Part shown: positions 17,121-26,761 of the stretch, piece after piece | Layout of the letters: every line of letters starts with the position of its first letter | Position numbering within the stretch: the stretch's first letter is position 1 | From: Paenibacillus sp. H1-7 | GTDB taxonomy: Bacteria > Bacillota > Bacilli > Paenibacillales > NBRC-103111 | Assembly (NCBI RefSeq): GCF_022354825.1 | Contig: NZ_CP031168.1 | Coordinates: forward strand, 3,101,501 to 3,165,500 | Length of the DNA: 64,000 nucleotides | Direction of reading: 5' to 3' | Program-made: the position numbers and the translations under genes | Notes under the pieces: model-generated | Databases searched by the model: none | Told to the model about the DNA's origin: nothing | Seen by the model: only the letters and a program-made list of their open reading frames with translations

Positions 17121-17198
17121 CTTTCAACCCGTACATACATAAATAAACCGGGGAGGAGAACAATAAAGCGTGCATATTAGGCAAAGGATGAGATCTCA

Positions 17199-17705
17199 TT
17201 GAAACGTGTATCGTTTGCTGTTCTTTTGGCGATTTGTGTTCTCTTTAGCGGTTTTGGACCGCTGTTTACCGTATTGGCCGCTCCGGACAATCCCCCTATC
17301 GAAGCTTTGCAGGAAGAAGGGGTATACATCGTAATAAATAAGCGGAGCAACTCCCTTATCGTGTACGTCAACGGACGGGCCCAGTATTATTTTCCCGTAG
17401 CTACCGGCAGAAGAAAGGATTTGACTCCGGTTGGCGAGTTTCAGATCGTAACGAAAATCGTCAAGCCCTTTTATGTCAGAAAACAAATTGCAGGCGGTCA
17501 TCCCAAAAATCCGCTGGGTAGCCGTTGGCTAGGGTTGAGCGTTCCCGGGACAGGCGGATATACGTACGGGATTCATGGGACGAATCGCCCGTACTCGATA
17601 GGCAGTCATGCCTCATCAGGATGCGTTCGAATGCACAACAAGGATATCGAATGGCTGCACCGTCACATCCCAATCGGAACAAAAGTAATAATTCGAGAAA
17701 ACTGA
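17199..17705 (+). CDS. L,D-transpeptidase (YkuD domain), exported
   Basis: A 168-residue cell-wall enzyme. A signal peptide (residues 1-27, ending near VLAAP) precedes a YkuD catalytic domain with the motif HGT...SIGSHASSGCVRMHNKDI near 125-150; the Cys is the nucleophile and the Gly-Cys-[VI]-R-[ML] core is intact. It would form 3-3 peptidoglycan cross-links or remodel wall or spore cortex. The LysM domain of B. subtilis YkuD is absent. TTG 17199 has AAAGGATG 9 bases upstream. It stands alone between terminators. Confidence 0.92.
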   Translation: MKRVSFAVLLAICVLFSGFGPLFTVLAAPDNPPIEALQEEGVYIVINKRSNSLIVYVNGRAQYYFPVATGRRKDLTPVGEFQIVTKIVKPFYVRKQIAGGHPKNPLGSRWLGLSVPGTGGYTYGIHGTNRPYSIGSHASSGCVRMHNKDIEWLHRHIPIGTKVIIREN

Positions 17706-17819
17706 TGTATAGAAAAAAGCAATGCGGACATAATACATTTAGCGGTGAAAAGAGAGGTGTGGTTCCGTTGAACGATTCAACGAAACAAACCGGGAATATT
17801 GTGGTAGACTCCAGATAGA

Positions 17820-17962
17820 AGCGAGGGGATGTGCCAAAGACACATTAATGTAGTACACGTACTGCAATAAGTGAACGAGGTAGTCGCTAGCTTTTGGAAG
17901 GTTTCGAGGCAAGTCCAAAAATCAATTCACCGCGAAAGGGATCCCGAAAGGGGTCCTTTTTC
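17820..17962 (+). ncRNA. Candidate structured RNA or leader ending in a terminator
   Basis: A compact succession of helices without a plausible gene. A closing pair AGCGA/TCGCT (17820-17824 with 17884-17888) encloses two hairpins: ATGTG-CCAAAGA-CACAT (17829-17845) and GTAGTA/TACTGC (17850-17865). TTTTGGA/TCCAAAA (17892-17898 with 17914-17920) follows, then a terminator-like AAAGGGATCCC/GGGGTCCTTT with a T-run (17935-17961). It may be an independent small RNA or an attenuator-type leader of the efflux operon 275 bp downstream. It does not match a riboswitch class I recognise. Confidence 0.4.
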
Positions 17963-18007
17963 TCATTCGGGGCTCCCCGCAAAGTATCTGATTGACTTCG
18001 AAGCCAA

Positions 18008-18034
18008 AGCTCCACTTTGTGGGGCTATTTTGTT
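18008..18034 (+). terminator. Second hairpin terminator before the efflux operon
   Basis: AGCTCCAC-TTT-GTGGGGCT followed by ATTTTGTTT. Together with the 17935-17961 hairpin it gives two terminators in about 100 bp, so the efflux genes should have their own promoter after 18034. Confidence 0.65.
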
Positions 18035-18236
18035 TGCTGCCAAGAGGCAAAAATACCAAATTTTTTACACTTTTTTCACATTTACGTCATAGTTTTATCA
18101 TGAATATGCGCTAAGTTGGTGATAAGATGGTGCATCGTTTCTCGGGAGCCTGGGTTCGTTGGCCACAGTGCCGCGGCATAGGGTTACGGCATTTCCCGAT
18201 TAAGGAAGATGGACAAGTATACATGGAGGTATGGGA

Positions 18237-20480
18237 ATGATCAGGTGGATCCAAAACGTATCCAAAAAGTGGGTGGTTGCTGCGATTGCGGTGATTGCGA
18301 TCGTTGCCGTCGTAGGAACCATGTTCATGAACGGGGCAGCGCCGAAGCAAGGACAGTCGGCGGCACCGAACGCGCAGCAAAGGGGAGGCCCGAGACAGTT
18401 TCCGGTAGAAACGCAAATCGTGAAGAAATCGGATGTGGGCGGAGGACAAGTGTTCACCGGATCGGTGACGCCGCTGTATACGACCAACATCTCGTCCAGA
18501 GTGGCCGGCAGAGTGGTGGAGCTCATGGTGAAGCCGGGGGATCGGGTCAAAGCGGGCGACGCGCTGGCCAAGATCGACACGACGCAGCTGCAGCAGCAAA
18601 TTGCGCAGTCCCAGAGCGCCCTCGCGGTCAGCGAAGCTCAGCTTCAACGGACGACGAACGATCGGGCGAACAGCGAGGCGACAGCGGAAAAGCAGCTGGC
18701 TGTTCAGCGGGCGAATCTGGAAAAAGCGATAGCCGATCAGCAAAATGCCGTTACGTCGGCGAAGCAGCAGGTCGCGATTTCGCAGGCGAGCTACAACAGG
18801 GCGCTTAACGATCAGCAAAACTCGATTGCTTCGGCGAAGCAGCAGGTAGCGATCTCGCAGCAAAACTTGAATAACGCCATTACTACATATAATACGAATC
18901 TTACGAATGCTCAAAATACATTAAACGCTCAGCAGGACAGTATCCAAACGTCGCAGGTCAATTCCAGCAACTCGTTGGAGACGCTTCAATTAAAGCTCCA
19001 GCAGGCGATTATCAACTATCAGAATGTCAAGGAAGCGAGCGGCAACAAGCCGACGGATGTAGAGAATGCTTTGCAAAAATTGCAGCAGGCCCAGCTGGAT
19101 CTCGACCAGGCGCAGCAGACGACGCCAAGCTCGCTAGTATCTGCGACAAGTGCATTGTTGAAAGCGCAGTCAGATCTGGTTGCAGCCCAAAACTCCCAAA
19201 CCGTTCAAATCTCACAAGAGCAATTGACACGGGATTCTATAACTCTTGCCAATGCGCAGAACACGCTGTCGGTCATTATGGATTCCCAAGAGCAGTCGCT
19301 GCAAAAAGATCAGCTCGCTCTGGCTAATGCGGTCTCGAACCAGCAGCTCAGCCTTAATGTGTCGAAAGCACAAGTCGCTCAATCAGAGCAGGCCTACCAA
19401 ACGTCGCAATCGACGGACAGCGTAGCCGTGAGCCAAGCCCAATTCGAGCAAGCGCAGACGAATCTGAAGGTGTTGACCGAGCAGCTGCAGGACGGCGTGC
19501 TGCTGTCGCCGGTAGACGGCGTTGTCACCACAATCAATACGCCGATCGGACAAAATGCGGGGAACAACGGCAATATCGTCTCGGTAGCTGCGCTGAATCC
19601 GACCCAGGTTACAGTGAATATCCCCGAATCGGGCATCGGTAAAATTAAAGTCGGAATGGAAATGAAAGTCAACGTTCCGACGTTGAACAAAACGTTCGAT
19701 GGGACGGTAGCGGCCATCCGCCCTACATTGGATGCGGTAACGAAGGCTTATGGAGTCGATATTCGCGTCAACGATACGAAGGGTGAGCTGCTGCCCGGCA
19801 TGTTCGCAACGTCCAGCCTGAAGAGCGAGGGGCGCCAGGCGATCATGGTTCCGGCGGATGCCGTGCTCAGCCAGCCGAACGGTACGGCTGCTTTCGTCGT
19901 GAAGGACGGCAAGGCGAAGAAAGTAACGGTCAAAATCGGCACGATGACCAGCTCGCTCTTCGAAGTGACGAGCGGCTTGGCCGAAGGGGACGAGCTCGTC
20001 GTCAAAGGACAGGAGTTGCTGTCCGACAAAGCGGCGGTACAGATCGTACAGCCGGGACAAGACGGCGCCCAAAAGCCGCAGGGACAGCAAGGGGCTCCGG
20101 CAGGCGGCCAGCGACCGCAGGGACAACAAGGCCAGCAAGGCCAGCAACAAGGGCAGGGACAGCAAGGCCAGCAAGGTCAGCGTCCTGCAAGCGGCGGCGC
20201 AGCGCCCGCACAGGGCGAGAAAGCGACGACGCAGCCGGCTCAAGGGGAGAAGCCTGCCCAAAGCGATAAGCCTGCTCAAGGCGACAAGCCGCAGGATAAG
20301 GCTGAGAAGAAGAACGAGAAGGATCAAACCGATAAAGCCGAAAAAGCCGAAAAATCGGATAAATCGCAGGATGCCAAAGCAAAGCCGCAGGAGGGGCAGG
20401 GCCAGCAGCCGCAAGGCAACCGTCCGGCTAACCAAGGCGGCGGCGCCAACGGCCAAGCGGGAGCAGGTGGAGGACAGTGA
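18237..20480 (+). CDS. RND efflux membrane-fusion (periplasmic-adaptor type) protein with long coiled coil
   Basis: A 747-residue HlyD/AcrA-family subunit. An N-terminal transmembrane anchor (residues 10-32) is followed by the lipoyl half-motif GRVVELMVKPGDRVKAGDALAKID. A very long Gln/Ala-rich coiled coil (~115-405) contains a near-duplicated SAKQQVAISQ segment. Then come the second lipoyl half (DGVLLSPVDGVVTTINTPIG) and beta-barrel domains to ~610. The last ~130 residues are low-complexity Gln/Gly/Pro then Lys/Glu/Asp. The second ATG, 18237, is chosen because GGAGG is 7 bases upstream; ATG 18231 is too close. Its stop overlaps the RND pump gene. Confidence 0.9.
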   Translation: MIRWIQNVSKKWVVAAIAVIAIVAVVGTMFMNGAAPKQGQSAAPNAQQRGGPRQFPVETQIVKKSDVGGGQVFTGSVTPLYTTNISSRVAGRVVELMVKPGDRVKAGDALAKIDTTQLQQQIAQSQSALAVSEAQLQRTTNDRANSEATAEKQLAVQRANLEKAIADQQNAVTSAKQQVAISQASYNRALNDQQNSIASAKQQVAISQQNLNNAITTYNTNLTNAQNTLNAQQDSIQTSQVNSSNSLETLQLKLQQAIINYQNVKEASGNKPTDVENALQKLQQAQLDLDQAQQTTPSSLVSATSALLKAQSDLVAAQNSQTVQISQEQLTRDSITLANAQNTLSVIMDSQEQSLQKDQLALANAVSNQQLSLNVSKAQVAQSEQAYQTSQSTDSVAVSQAQFEQAQTNLKVLTEQLQDGVLLSPVDGVVTTINTPIGQNAGNNGNIVSVAALNPTQVTVNIPESGIGKIKVGMEMKVNVPTLNKTFDGTVAAIRPTLDAVTKAYGVDIRVNDTKGELLPGMFATSSLKSEGRQAIMVPADAVLSQPNGTAAFVVKDGKAKKVTVKIGTMTSSLFEVTSGLAEGDELVVKGQELLSDKAAVQIVQPGQDGAQKPQGQQGAPAGGQRPQGQQGQQGQQQGQGQQGQQGQRPASGGAAPAQGEKATTQPAQGEKPAQSDKPAQGDKPQDKAEKKNEKDQTDKAEKAEKSDKSQDAKAKPQEGQGQQPQGNRPANQGGGANGQAGAGGGQ

Positions 20481-23400
20481 ACTTAGCGAATTTCTCCGTC
20501 AACCGTCCTGTCACGATCTTGATGATCATGATAGCGATAACGATTCTCGGCTCCATAGCGGCTCCGCTGCTTCCGGTCGATCTGTATCCGAACATGGAAA
20601 TACCGACCGCATCGGTATCCGTCAGCTGGTCCGGCGCATCTCCGGGGCAAGTCGAGAATCAGGTGACCAAACGGGTCGAGGCGTCAATGGCCACGTTAGC
20701 CAACGTCACGTCGGTGACCTCCGTCTCACGAACGGGAAGCAGTAACGTCACGGTCCAGTTTAACTTCGGGACCGATATCAGTGAAGCGACGCTGGCGATG
20801 CGTGACCGGCTGGACCGCGTGCGCAGGCAGCTTCCGACCGACGCGGAGGCGCCCGTCGTATCGAAGGCGGACCCGAACAGCCAGCCGATCATGAGCTTGT
20901 CGCTGTACGGCAATGACGTTGACCTGATTACGCTACGTGATCTGGCGGACAACATTGTCAGCCCCGCCGTTCAGCGCGTCGAGGGCGTAGCGTCCGTCGG
21001 CGTTACCGGCGGCCGGGTACGGCAAATTCAGCTGTTGGTCGATCAGAACAAGCTGACTCAATACGGCATCACATTCAACCAGGTTACCCAGGCATTGGGC
21101 AACGACAACCAGTCGATGGATGCCGGTCTCGTCTACAAGGGCGAGCAGCTGGTACCGCTTCGCATAAGCGGCGAGTTCAAATCGGCGACGGAAATATCGA
21201 AGGTCAGAGTTCAGCTGGCAAGAGGCCAGACGGTCGAGATCGGAGAACTCGGACAAATTATCGATACATACCAGGACGTAACGTTCGAGTCCCGGCGTAA
21301 CGGTGAGCAGAGCGTTGGTTTGTCGGTGCAAAAGCAGTCCGACGGCAATACCGTCGCTGTTGCGGACAACATCCGTGAAGCGATGGAGGACATTCAGAGC
21401 AAGCTCCCTGAAGGAGTGAAGCTCGCCATTCTTAACGATTCGTCCAAATTTATCAAAAGCTCCATTAATACGGTTATTGAACATACATTGCTCGGTGCGG
21501 TCTTCTCGATTATTATTCTGATGCTGTTCCTGAACAGTATCCGCGCGACCTTAATCATCGGGGTCGTTATCCCGATTTCCGTTATCGGAACGTTCAGCAT
21601 GATGTATTTCTCCAACCAGACGATCAATACGATTACGCTAGGCGGCTTGGCGCTCGGTCTGGGCTCGCTTGTCGACTTTGCAGTCGTCGTGCTGGAGAGC
21701 ATTTACCGGAAGAAAGAAGAGGGGCTGTCGCCGATCGAAGCAGCCAAGCAGGGTACTACCGAGGTAGGGACCGCCGTATTGGCGTCCGCACTCGCGCAAA
21801 TCGCCGTATTTGCTCCGACCCTGTTTATTGACGGCATGATCAAAAACTTCTTCGTGCCGATGGCGCTCACGGTCAGCTTCTCCCATATCGCGGCGTTGTT
21901 CGCGGCTATTACGCTCGTTCCGATGCTGGCAGCCAAAATACTGACCAAGCATCACGATGAATCGCTTCCTGAGGGGCGCTCATACAACCCTGCCGTATGG
22001 TTCGGCCGCGGAATGAACCGTTTCACGCAGAGCTATGTCCGTTTGCTCCGCTGGTCGCTCGGCCATCGCTGGATCATCATCCTGATTACGGTCGGCATGC
22101 TGGGAGGCAGCGTCTATTTGGCCAAATTCGTCGGGCAGGAAATGATGCCACGATCCGATGAAGGCCAATTGAACATTAACATCAGCCTGGCGCAAGGCAC
22201 CAAATTTGAAATTACGAACGCACTTGCGACCAAAGTGGAAGATTTGATCAAAGACATTCCGGATATCGACACGATCTTTACGACAGTCGGCAGCGCAGGA
22301 GGCGGCGCTTTCCAGAGCGCGTCAACCAACTCGGCCAACATAAGCGTTACGCTTAAGCCGTTGGATGAGCGGCAGCTGAAGACGGAGCAGGTCGTCGAGC
22401 AAATCCGTAACCTGACGCAAGGCAACCCGGGTGCGCAAATTTCGGTTAACAGCCGTTCGTCCGTAAGATTGCCGGGTTTGGGCGGCGGAGGAGGCGGAGC
22501 CGACATTACCGTCAATCTGAACGGTCCGGACATGCAGGTGTTGAGCAAGCTCGGCGATATGGTAGCTGAAGAGCTGCGCACGCTTCCGACGCTGCGCAAC
22601 GTACAAAATACGCTGGAGCGGAGTATCCCGGCTTACGATTTGACGGTCGACCGCGATGCAGCAGCCTACTACGGCATATCCGTGCGGGAAGTAATGACGG
22701 CGGTGCGGACAGCCTACCAAGGCTCCGTTGCCACTAACTTCAAAACCGGGGATGCGCAAATTTCCGTTCTCGTCAAATATCCGAAGGAATTTACCAATAA
22801 TCTGGAAAATCTGAATCAGGTCGTGCTGAATACGAATTCCGGCGCGCAAATTCCATTGAGCGCCATTGCCAAAGTGGCTCCGGGTTCGAGTCCGGTGCAA
22901 ATCCGGCATACGAACCAGCAGCGGTTGACCACCGTTCAGGCCGCCATAACCGGTGCGGCGCAGGGAGAGGTGGAGAAGCAGGTTCAGGAGCGTCTTGATA
23001 CGATCCAGGCTCCGGACGGCTATTCCATTTCGCTCGGATCGAAGGCGGAGTCCAACGATACGTTTAAAAGCTTGTACATCATGCTGGGCCTATCCGTTGT
23101 ACTTGTATATATGGTTATGGCCAGCCAATTCGAATCGCTGTACGGGCCGTTCATTATCATGTTCTCGCTTCCGCCTACGTTCATCGGCGCGATTCTCGGT
23201 TTGTACTTGACGAACCGGACGATCAACATGAACTCGGTCATGGGGATGATCATGCTGATGGGGGTCGTCGTGAATAACGCGATCGTACTGATCGACTATA
23301 CGAACCAGCTGCGCAAGCGGGGCTATACGCTGTCCGAGGCATTGCTGGAGGCGGGGAAAATCAGGCTGCGGCCGATATTGATGACTACGGCTACGACGGT

Positions 23401-23623
23401 ATTGGCGATGCTTCCGCTCGTCATCGGCTTCGGGGAAGGAGCGGAGGCGCAAGCTTCCATGGCTACGGTAGTGGCCTTCGGTCTAACCTTGTCCACCATG
23501 GTCACGCTCCTGCTGGTTCCTGTCGTTTACACGCTGATGGATGGCATGATGGAGGCGATCCGTTCCAAATGGAAGCGCCCAACCCCTCCAGCCCTGTCTG
23601 CCGATCATGATTCGAACCTGTAA
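20477..23623 (+). CDS. RND-family efflux pump (AcrB/SwrC-like)
   Basis: A 1048-residue resistance-nodulation-division transporter with twelve membrane helices and two large extracytoplasmic loops. It starts NRPVTILMIMIAITILG and carries the internal duplication expected of the family. The start GTG overlaps the adaptor stop (GTGA), so the two are translationally coupled. In helix 4 the usual Asp-Asp pair of the proton relay is Asp400-Phe401 (GSLVDFAVVVLES). In helix 10 the relay lysine position is Asn933 (VVVNNAIVLID). The pump probably exports lipopeptides, detergents or similar amphiphiles, as SwrC does for surfactin; the substrate is inferred. Confidence 0.93.
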   Translation: MNLANFSVNRPVTILMIMIAITILGSIAAPLLPVDLYPNMEIPTASVSVSWSGASPGQVENQVTKRVEASMATLANVTSVTSVSRTGSSNVTVQFNFGTDISEATLAMRDRLDRVRRQLPTDAEAPVVSKADPNSQPIMSLSLYGNDVDLITLRDLADNIVSPAVQRVEGVASVGVTGGRVRQIQLLVDQNKLTQYGITFNQVTQALGNDNQSMDAGLVYKGEQLVPLRISGEFKSATEISKVRVQLARGQTVEIGELGQIIDTYQDVTFESRRNGEQSVGLSVQKQSDGNTVAVADNIREAMEDIQSKLPEGVKLAILNDSSKFIKSSINTVIEHTLLGAVFSIIILMLFLNSIRATLIIGVVIPISVIGTFSMMYFSNQTINTITLGGLALGLGSLVDFAVVVLESIYRKKEEGLSPIEAAKQGTTEVGTAVLASALAQIAVFAPTLFIDGMIKNFFVPMALTVSFSHIAALFAAITLVPMLAAKILTKHHDESLPEGRSYNPAVWFGRGMNRFTQSYVRLLRWSLGHRWIIILITVGMLGGSVYLAKFVGQEMMPRSDEGQLNINISLAQGTKFEITNALATKVEDLIKDIPDIDTIFTTVGSAGGGAFQSASTNSANISVTLKPLDERQLKTEQVVEQIRNLTQGNPGAQISVNSRSSVRLPGLGGGGGGADITVNLNGPDMQVLSKLGDMVAEELRTLPTLRNVQNTLERSIPAYDLTVDRDAAAYYGISVREVMTAVRTAYQGSVATNFKTGDAQISVLVKYPKEFTNNLENLNQVVLNTNSGAQIPLSAIAKVAPGSSPVQIRHTNQQRLTTVQAAITGAAQGEVEKQVQERLDTIQAPDGYSISLGSKAESNDTFKSLYIMLGLSVVLVYMVMASQFESLYGPFIIMFSLPPTFIGAILGLYLTNRTINMNSVMGMIMLMGVVVNNAIVLIDYTNQLRKRGYTLSEALLEAGKIRLRPILMTTATTVLAMLPLVIGFGEGAEAQASMATVVAFGLTLSTMVTLLLVPVVYTLMDGMMEAIRSKWKRPTPPALSADHDSNL

Positions 23624-23672
23624 TTTGGCAGGGTGCTTTTAAATGGAACGTACATTGGAGGAGAGAAAGAAC

Positions 23673-26543
23673 ATGATTCGAAACCTTCGTAACAATACGC
23701 GATCCCGTATCGTATCGTGCGTGATGGCAGCCGCACTAGCGATGTCCGGATTGCTTGGAGCCGGCTCCGCCAAGGCGGAGGAGACGCCCTCGGAGGCGTC
23801 CTCCTCTCCGGCTTCACCGGTGCCGAGCGCAATTCCTTCCCTTGGCATAGTGCAAATAACGGGCGGGCTAAGCCATACGGTTGCTTTGAAAAGCGACGGC
23901 TCGGTATGGACGTGGGGAGACGGCTTCCACGGAAAGCTCGGGACCGGACCCAACGTGAACCGTTACACCCCTTCACGGGTGAAGGAGCTGTTCGATGTGA
24001 CGGCGATTGCCGCCGGGATGAATCATACATTGGCATTGCGCAAGGACGGCACCGTATGGTCCTGGGGCCAAAATACAAAAGGCCAGCTGGGTGACGGAAC
24101 AAGGGAAGACCGCACGGCTCCCTTTGAAATTCCGTATTTGAGCAATGTTGTAGCGATAGCGGCAGGCAACAACCATTCTATGGCGCTAAAAAGCGACGGA
24201 ACGATCGTCACCTGGGGAGATAATTCCAAAGGCCAGCTTGGTGACGGAACGTTCGAGGACAAGCTGGAGCCACGTCAGCTTTCTTATCCGAGAGATGTGA
24301 AGGCGATAGCGGCGGGTGGCAACCATTCGCTGGCGCTGCTCGACGATCAATTCGTCGCTGCCTGGGGAGACAATGCGTACGGCCAGCTGGGCGATGCCGT
24401 CACGCAGGAGAAAGCGAATACGCCGACGCGGGTCAACTTTACGAATGAAACCAAAGCCATCGCAGCCGGAGGCAATTTCTCCGCAGCCTTGAAGGACAAT
24501 GGCGAGGTATGGACCTGGGGCTACAATTCATCGGGCCAGCTAGGCAACGGGGGTGGCTTTAAAGACCGGAATTTTGCGGCGAGAGCTACCGGAGTGAACG
24601 ATGCCGTCAGCATAGCGGCCGGCAATTCGCATATTATTGTTCTGCACAAGGATGGGACCGTCAGCGGCTGGGGTTTGAACAATTACGGCCAGCTGGGCAC
24701 GGGGGATCTCAAGGAAGCCATTGTGAACACGAATATTGACAGCTTGAAACAAATCGCTGTTATTGGAACAGGTTTGTTCCATTCCATGGCAGTGAAGCCG
24801 GACGGAACGGTTTACGCTTGGGGCAACAGTACCTTGGGGCAATTGGGAGACGGGGAAGCCAAGAACCGGATTATTCCATCTGTCGTTCCAAGGTTCAGCT
24901 TGCTGGTAGCGCCGCCGGACATGTCAGTAGACGGCAAATACAGCTACACGAATACACTCGTACCCGAAGCGCTTGCGGCGGGAGACAGCTATACGATGGT
25001 TTGGAAGGCCGGCTCACTGTGGACGTGGGGCGAGAACGTTTATGGCCAACTGGGTCGAGACGGAATTATGGGTAAAAACAAACCCGGCGCAGTGAATGGT
25101 ATTACCGATGCGGCGTCTGTAGCAAGCGGCAGCGGTCATGCGGCGGTGCTTCACCCGGATGGCACCCTATCCGGCTGGGGGCTGAATTTGGGCGGGCAGC
25201 TGGGCGAGGAGCCGTCCATTGGACGCAAGACGCCTCAGGCACTACTGGGCGGATGGAAGGATATGACCGCGGTTGCGGCGGGCAACGCCTTCACTATAGC
25301 GCTCAGGAAGGACGGAACTGTCTGGGCTTTGGGCGACAACGCCTTCGGCCAGCAAGGCGACGGGACGATGGACCGTCACACCAGCCCCGTGCAAATACCC
25401 GGATTAATGCGCATCAAAGCGATTGCGGCCGGGTATAACCATGCATTGGCACTGGCCGACGATGGCACGGTCTGGTCATGGGGCGACAACAGCAACGGCC
25501 AGCTGGGCGACGGATCGACGATGCTGAAGCGCTCCGCTCAGCAAATCGTCGGCCTGGAGGGCATCATTGCCATCGCCGCCGGCAAAAACCATTCCATCGC
25601 CCTTAAATCCGACGGTACCGTATGGACCTGGGGCTATAACGGTTACGGTCAGCTGGGCGATGAATCGACGACGAACCACTCGTATCCGGGCCGGGTGGCG
25701 GGGATCTCCAACGTGACCGCCATTGCCGGCGGCGCGTTCCATACGCTCGCCGTGCGTTCCGACGGCACGGTATGGGGTTGGGGCTATAACGCCTTCGGCC
25801 AGCTAGGCGATAACACCACTGAGAACCGGAAGCGCCCGGTTCAAGCCCAAGGCATCCGCGGCGCAGCGCAGATCGCCGCGGGGAGCAGCCATTCCGCCGC
25901 GATGTCGGCGGATGGTACCGTGTGGACATGGGGCGGCAACATGTCCGGCCAGCTGGGCGACGGTACGTTCAAGAACCGTACCGTGCCCGCGGCGGTGACC
26001 GGCTTCGTTCGCTCGATGAGCGATACGGCCGGTCACTGGGCGGAGGAGACGATCGCTTCCGCCTTGGAGAAGGGCTATGCCGACGGATACCCCGACGGCA
26101 GGTTCCAGCCCGACGGCACGGTGACTCGTGCCGAATTCGCCAAGCTGGCGGCATCCGCCGTCAAGCTGACGATTCCTGCCGCCGAAGCGGGGCAGGAATG
26201 GTACGCGCCGTACGCCGCCGCTTTGGCTAATGCAGGCTACTACGGGCCGGAGGATACCGGAGCGGCGTGGAACGAGCCGATTACCCGCGGCGAGATCGCG
26301 GCCATCGCCGTTCGCGCTGCAGACAAAGAGCTGCAGAAGCCGAACACGGTCATGACGAAGGAGTACGCGATGCAGACCGCCGTGCAAAAAGGCATCCTGC
26401 AAGGGCTGGACAACGGCCGTCTCGCACCGGAGGAAACGACGACCCGCGCCCAAGCGGTCACGATAATCGAACGGATGCTGACACTGCTCGGCGGCGGAAA
26501 GCTGCCGGTAGACGAGGCGGCGCTCCGTCTGGCAGCATCCTGA
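23673..26543 (+). CDS. Secreted RCC1-repeat surface protein with S-layer homology domains
   Basis: A 956-residue exported protein. The signal peptide (residues 1-36) ends AKAEE. About fourteen RCC1-type beta-propeller repeats run to ~790, each built around DGTVWTWG(Y/D)N..GQLGDG. Three S-layer homology motifs follow: DTAGHWAEETIASALEKGY, then QEWYAPYAAALANAGYYG, and YAMQTAVQKGILQG, which bind pyruvylated wall polymer. The repeat blades suggest two seven-bladed propellers separated near 425-440. ATG 23673 follows GGAGGAGAG. It is 49 bp after the RND gene and may be cotranscribed. Likely role: wall-anchored binding protein; ligand unknown. Confidence 0.9.
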   Translation: MIRNLRNNTRSRIVSCVMAAALAMSGLLGAGSAKAEETPSEASSSPASPVPSAIPSLGIVQITGGLSHTVALKSDGSVWTWGDGFHGKLGTGPNVNRYTPSRVKELFDVTAIAAGMNHTLALRKDGTVWSWGQNTKGQLGDGTREDRTAPFEIPYLSNVVAIAAGNNHSMALKSDGTIVTWGDNSKGQLGDGTFEDKLEPRQLSYPRDVKAIAAGGNHSLALLDDQFVAAWGDNAYGQLGDAVTQEKANTPTRVNFTNETKAIAAGGNFSAALKDNGEVWTWGYNSSGQLGNGGGFKDRNFAARATGVNDAVSIAAGNSHIIVLHKDGTVSGWGLNNYGQLGTGDLKEAIVNTNIDSLKQIAVIGTGLFHSMAVKPDGTVYAWGNSTLGQLGDGEAKNRIIPSVVPRFSLLVAPPDMSVDGKYSYTNTLVPEALAAGDSYTMVWKAGSLWTWGENVYGQLGRDGIMGKNKPGAVNGITDAASVASGSGHAAVLHPDGTLSGWGLNLGGQLGEEPSIGRKTPQALLGGWKDMTAVAAGNAFTIALRKDGTVWALGDNAFGQQGDGTMDRHTSPVQIPGLMRIKAIAAGYNHALALADDGTVWSWGDNSNGQLGDGSTMLKRSAQQIVGLEGIIAIAAGKNHSIALKSDGTVWTWGYNGYGQLGDESTTNHSYPGRVAGISNVTAIAGGAFHTLAVRSDGTVWGWGYNAFGQLGDNTTENRKRPVQAQGIRGAAQIAAGSSHSAAMSADGTVWTWGGNMSGQLGDGTFKNRTVPAAVTGFVRSMSDTAGHWAEETIASALEKGYADGYPDGRFQPDGTVTRAEFAKLAASAVKLTIPAAEAGQEWYAPYAAALANAGYYGPEDTGAAWNEPITRGEIAAIAVRAADKELQKPNTVMTKEYAMQTAVQKGILQGLDNGRLAPEETTTRAQAVTIIERMLTLLGGGKLPVDEAALRLAAS

Positions 26544-26562
26544 TGGAGCTGCCCGTTCAGAA

Positions 26563-26599
26563 GAAGCAAAGGACTTGAAGCCTTTGCTTCTTCTTTTTT
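26563..26599 (+). terminator. Terminator after the RCC1/SLH gene
   Basis: A perfect 10-bp stem, GAAGCAAAGG/CCTTTGCTTC, then TTCTTTTTT. Confidence 0.9.
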
Positions 26600-26632
26600 C
26601 ATCTGAGCAGTAAGAAACACAGAAAGTAACGA

Positions 26633-26661
26633 TTGACAGAATAAGCGCCTAGGCATAAAAT
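26633..26661 (+). promoter_or_regulatory. Sigma-A promoter of the metallophosphoesterase gene
   Basis: Consensus -35 TTGACA (26633-26638) and -10 TAAAAT (26656-26661), 17 bp apart, 101 bp upstream of the gene start. Confidence 0.75.
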
Positions 26662-26761
26662 AAACAAAAAACAACAACAAACATCAATAATCAACATCGA
26701 GTAAGGTAAAGGAAACCTTCCTTTTTTATGGACTCATGAAGGTAATTTAATGAGGGGGACG

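Noticed and set aside
17769-17819. 16-codon frame before the candidate RNA
   Set aside because: Too short, no family, composition not informative.
19383-20456. 357-codon antisense frame over the efflux adaptor
   Set aside because: Arises from the low-complexity tail and coiled coil read backwards.
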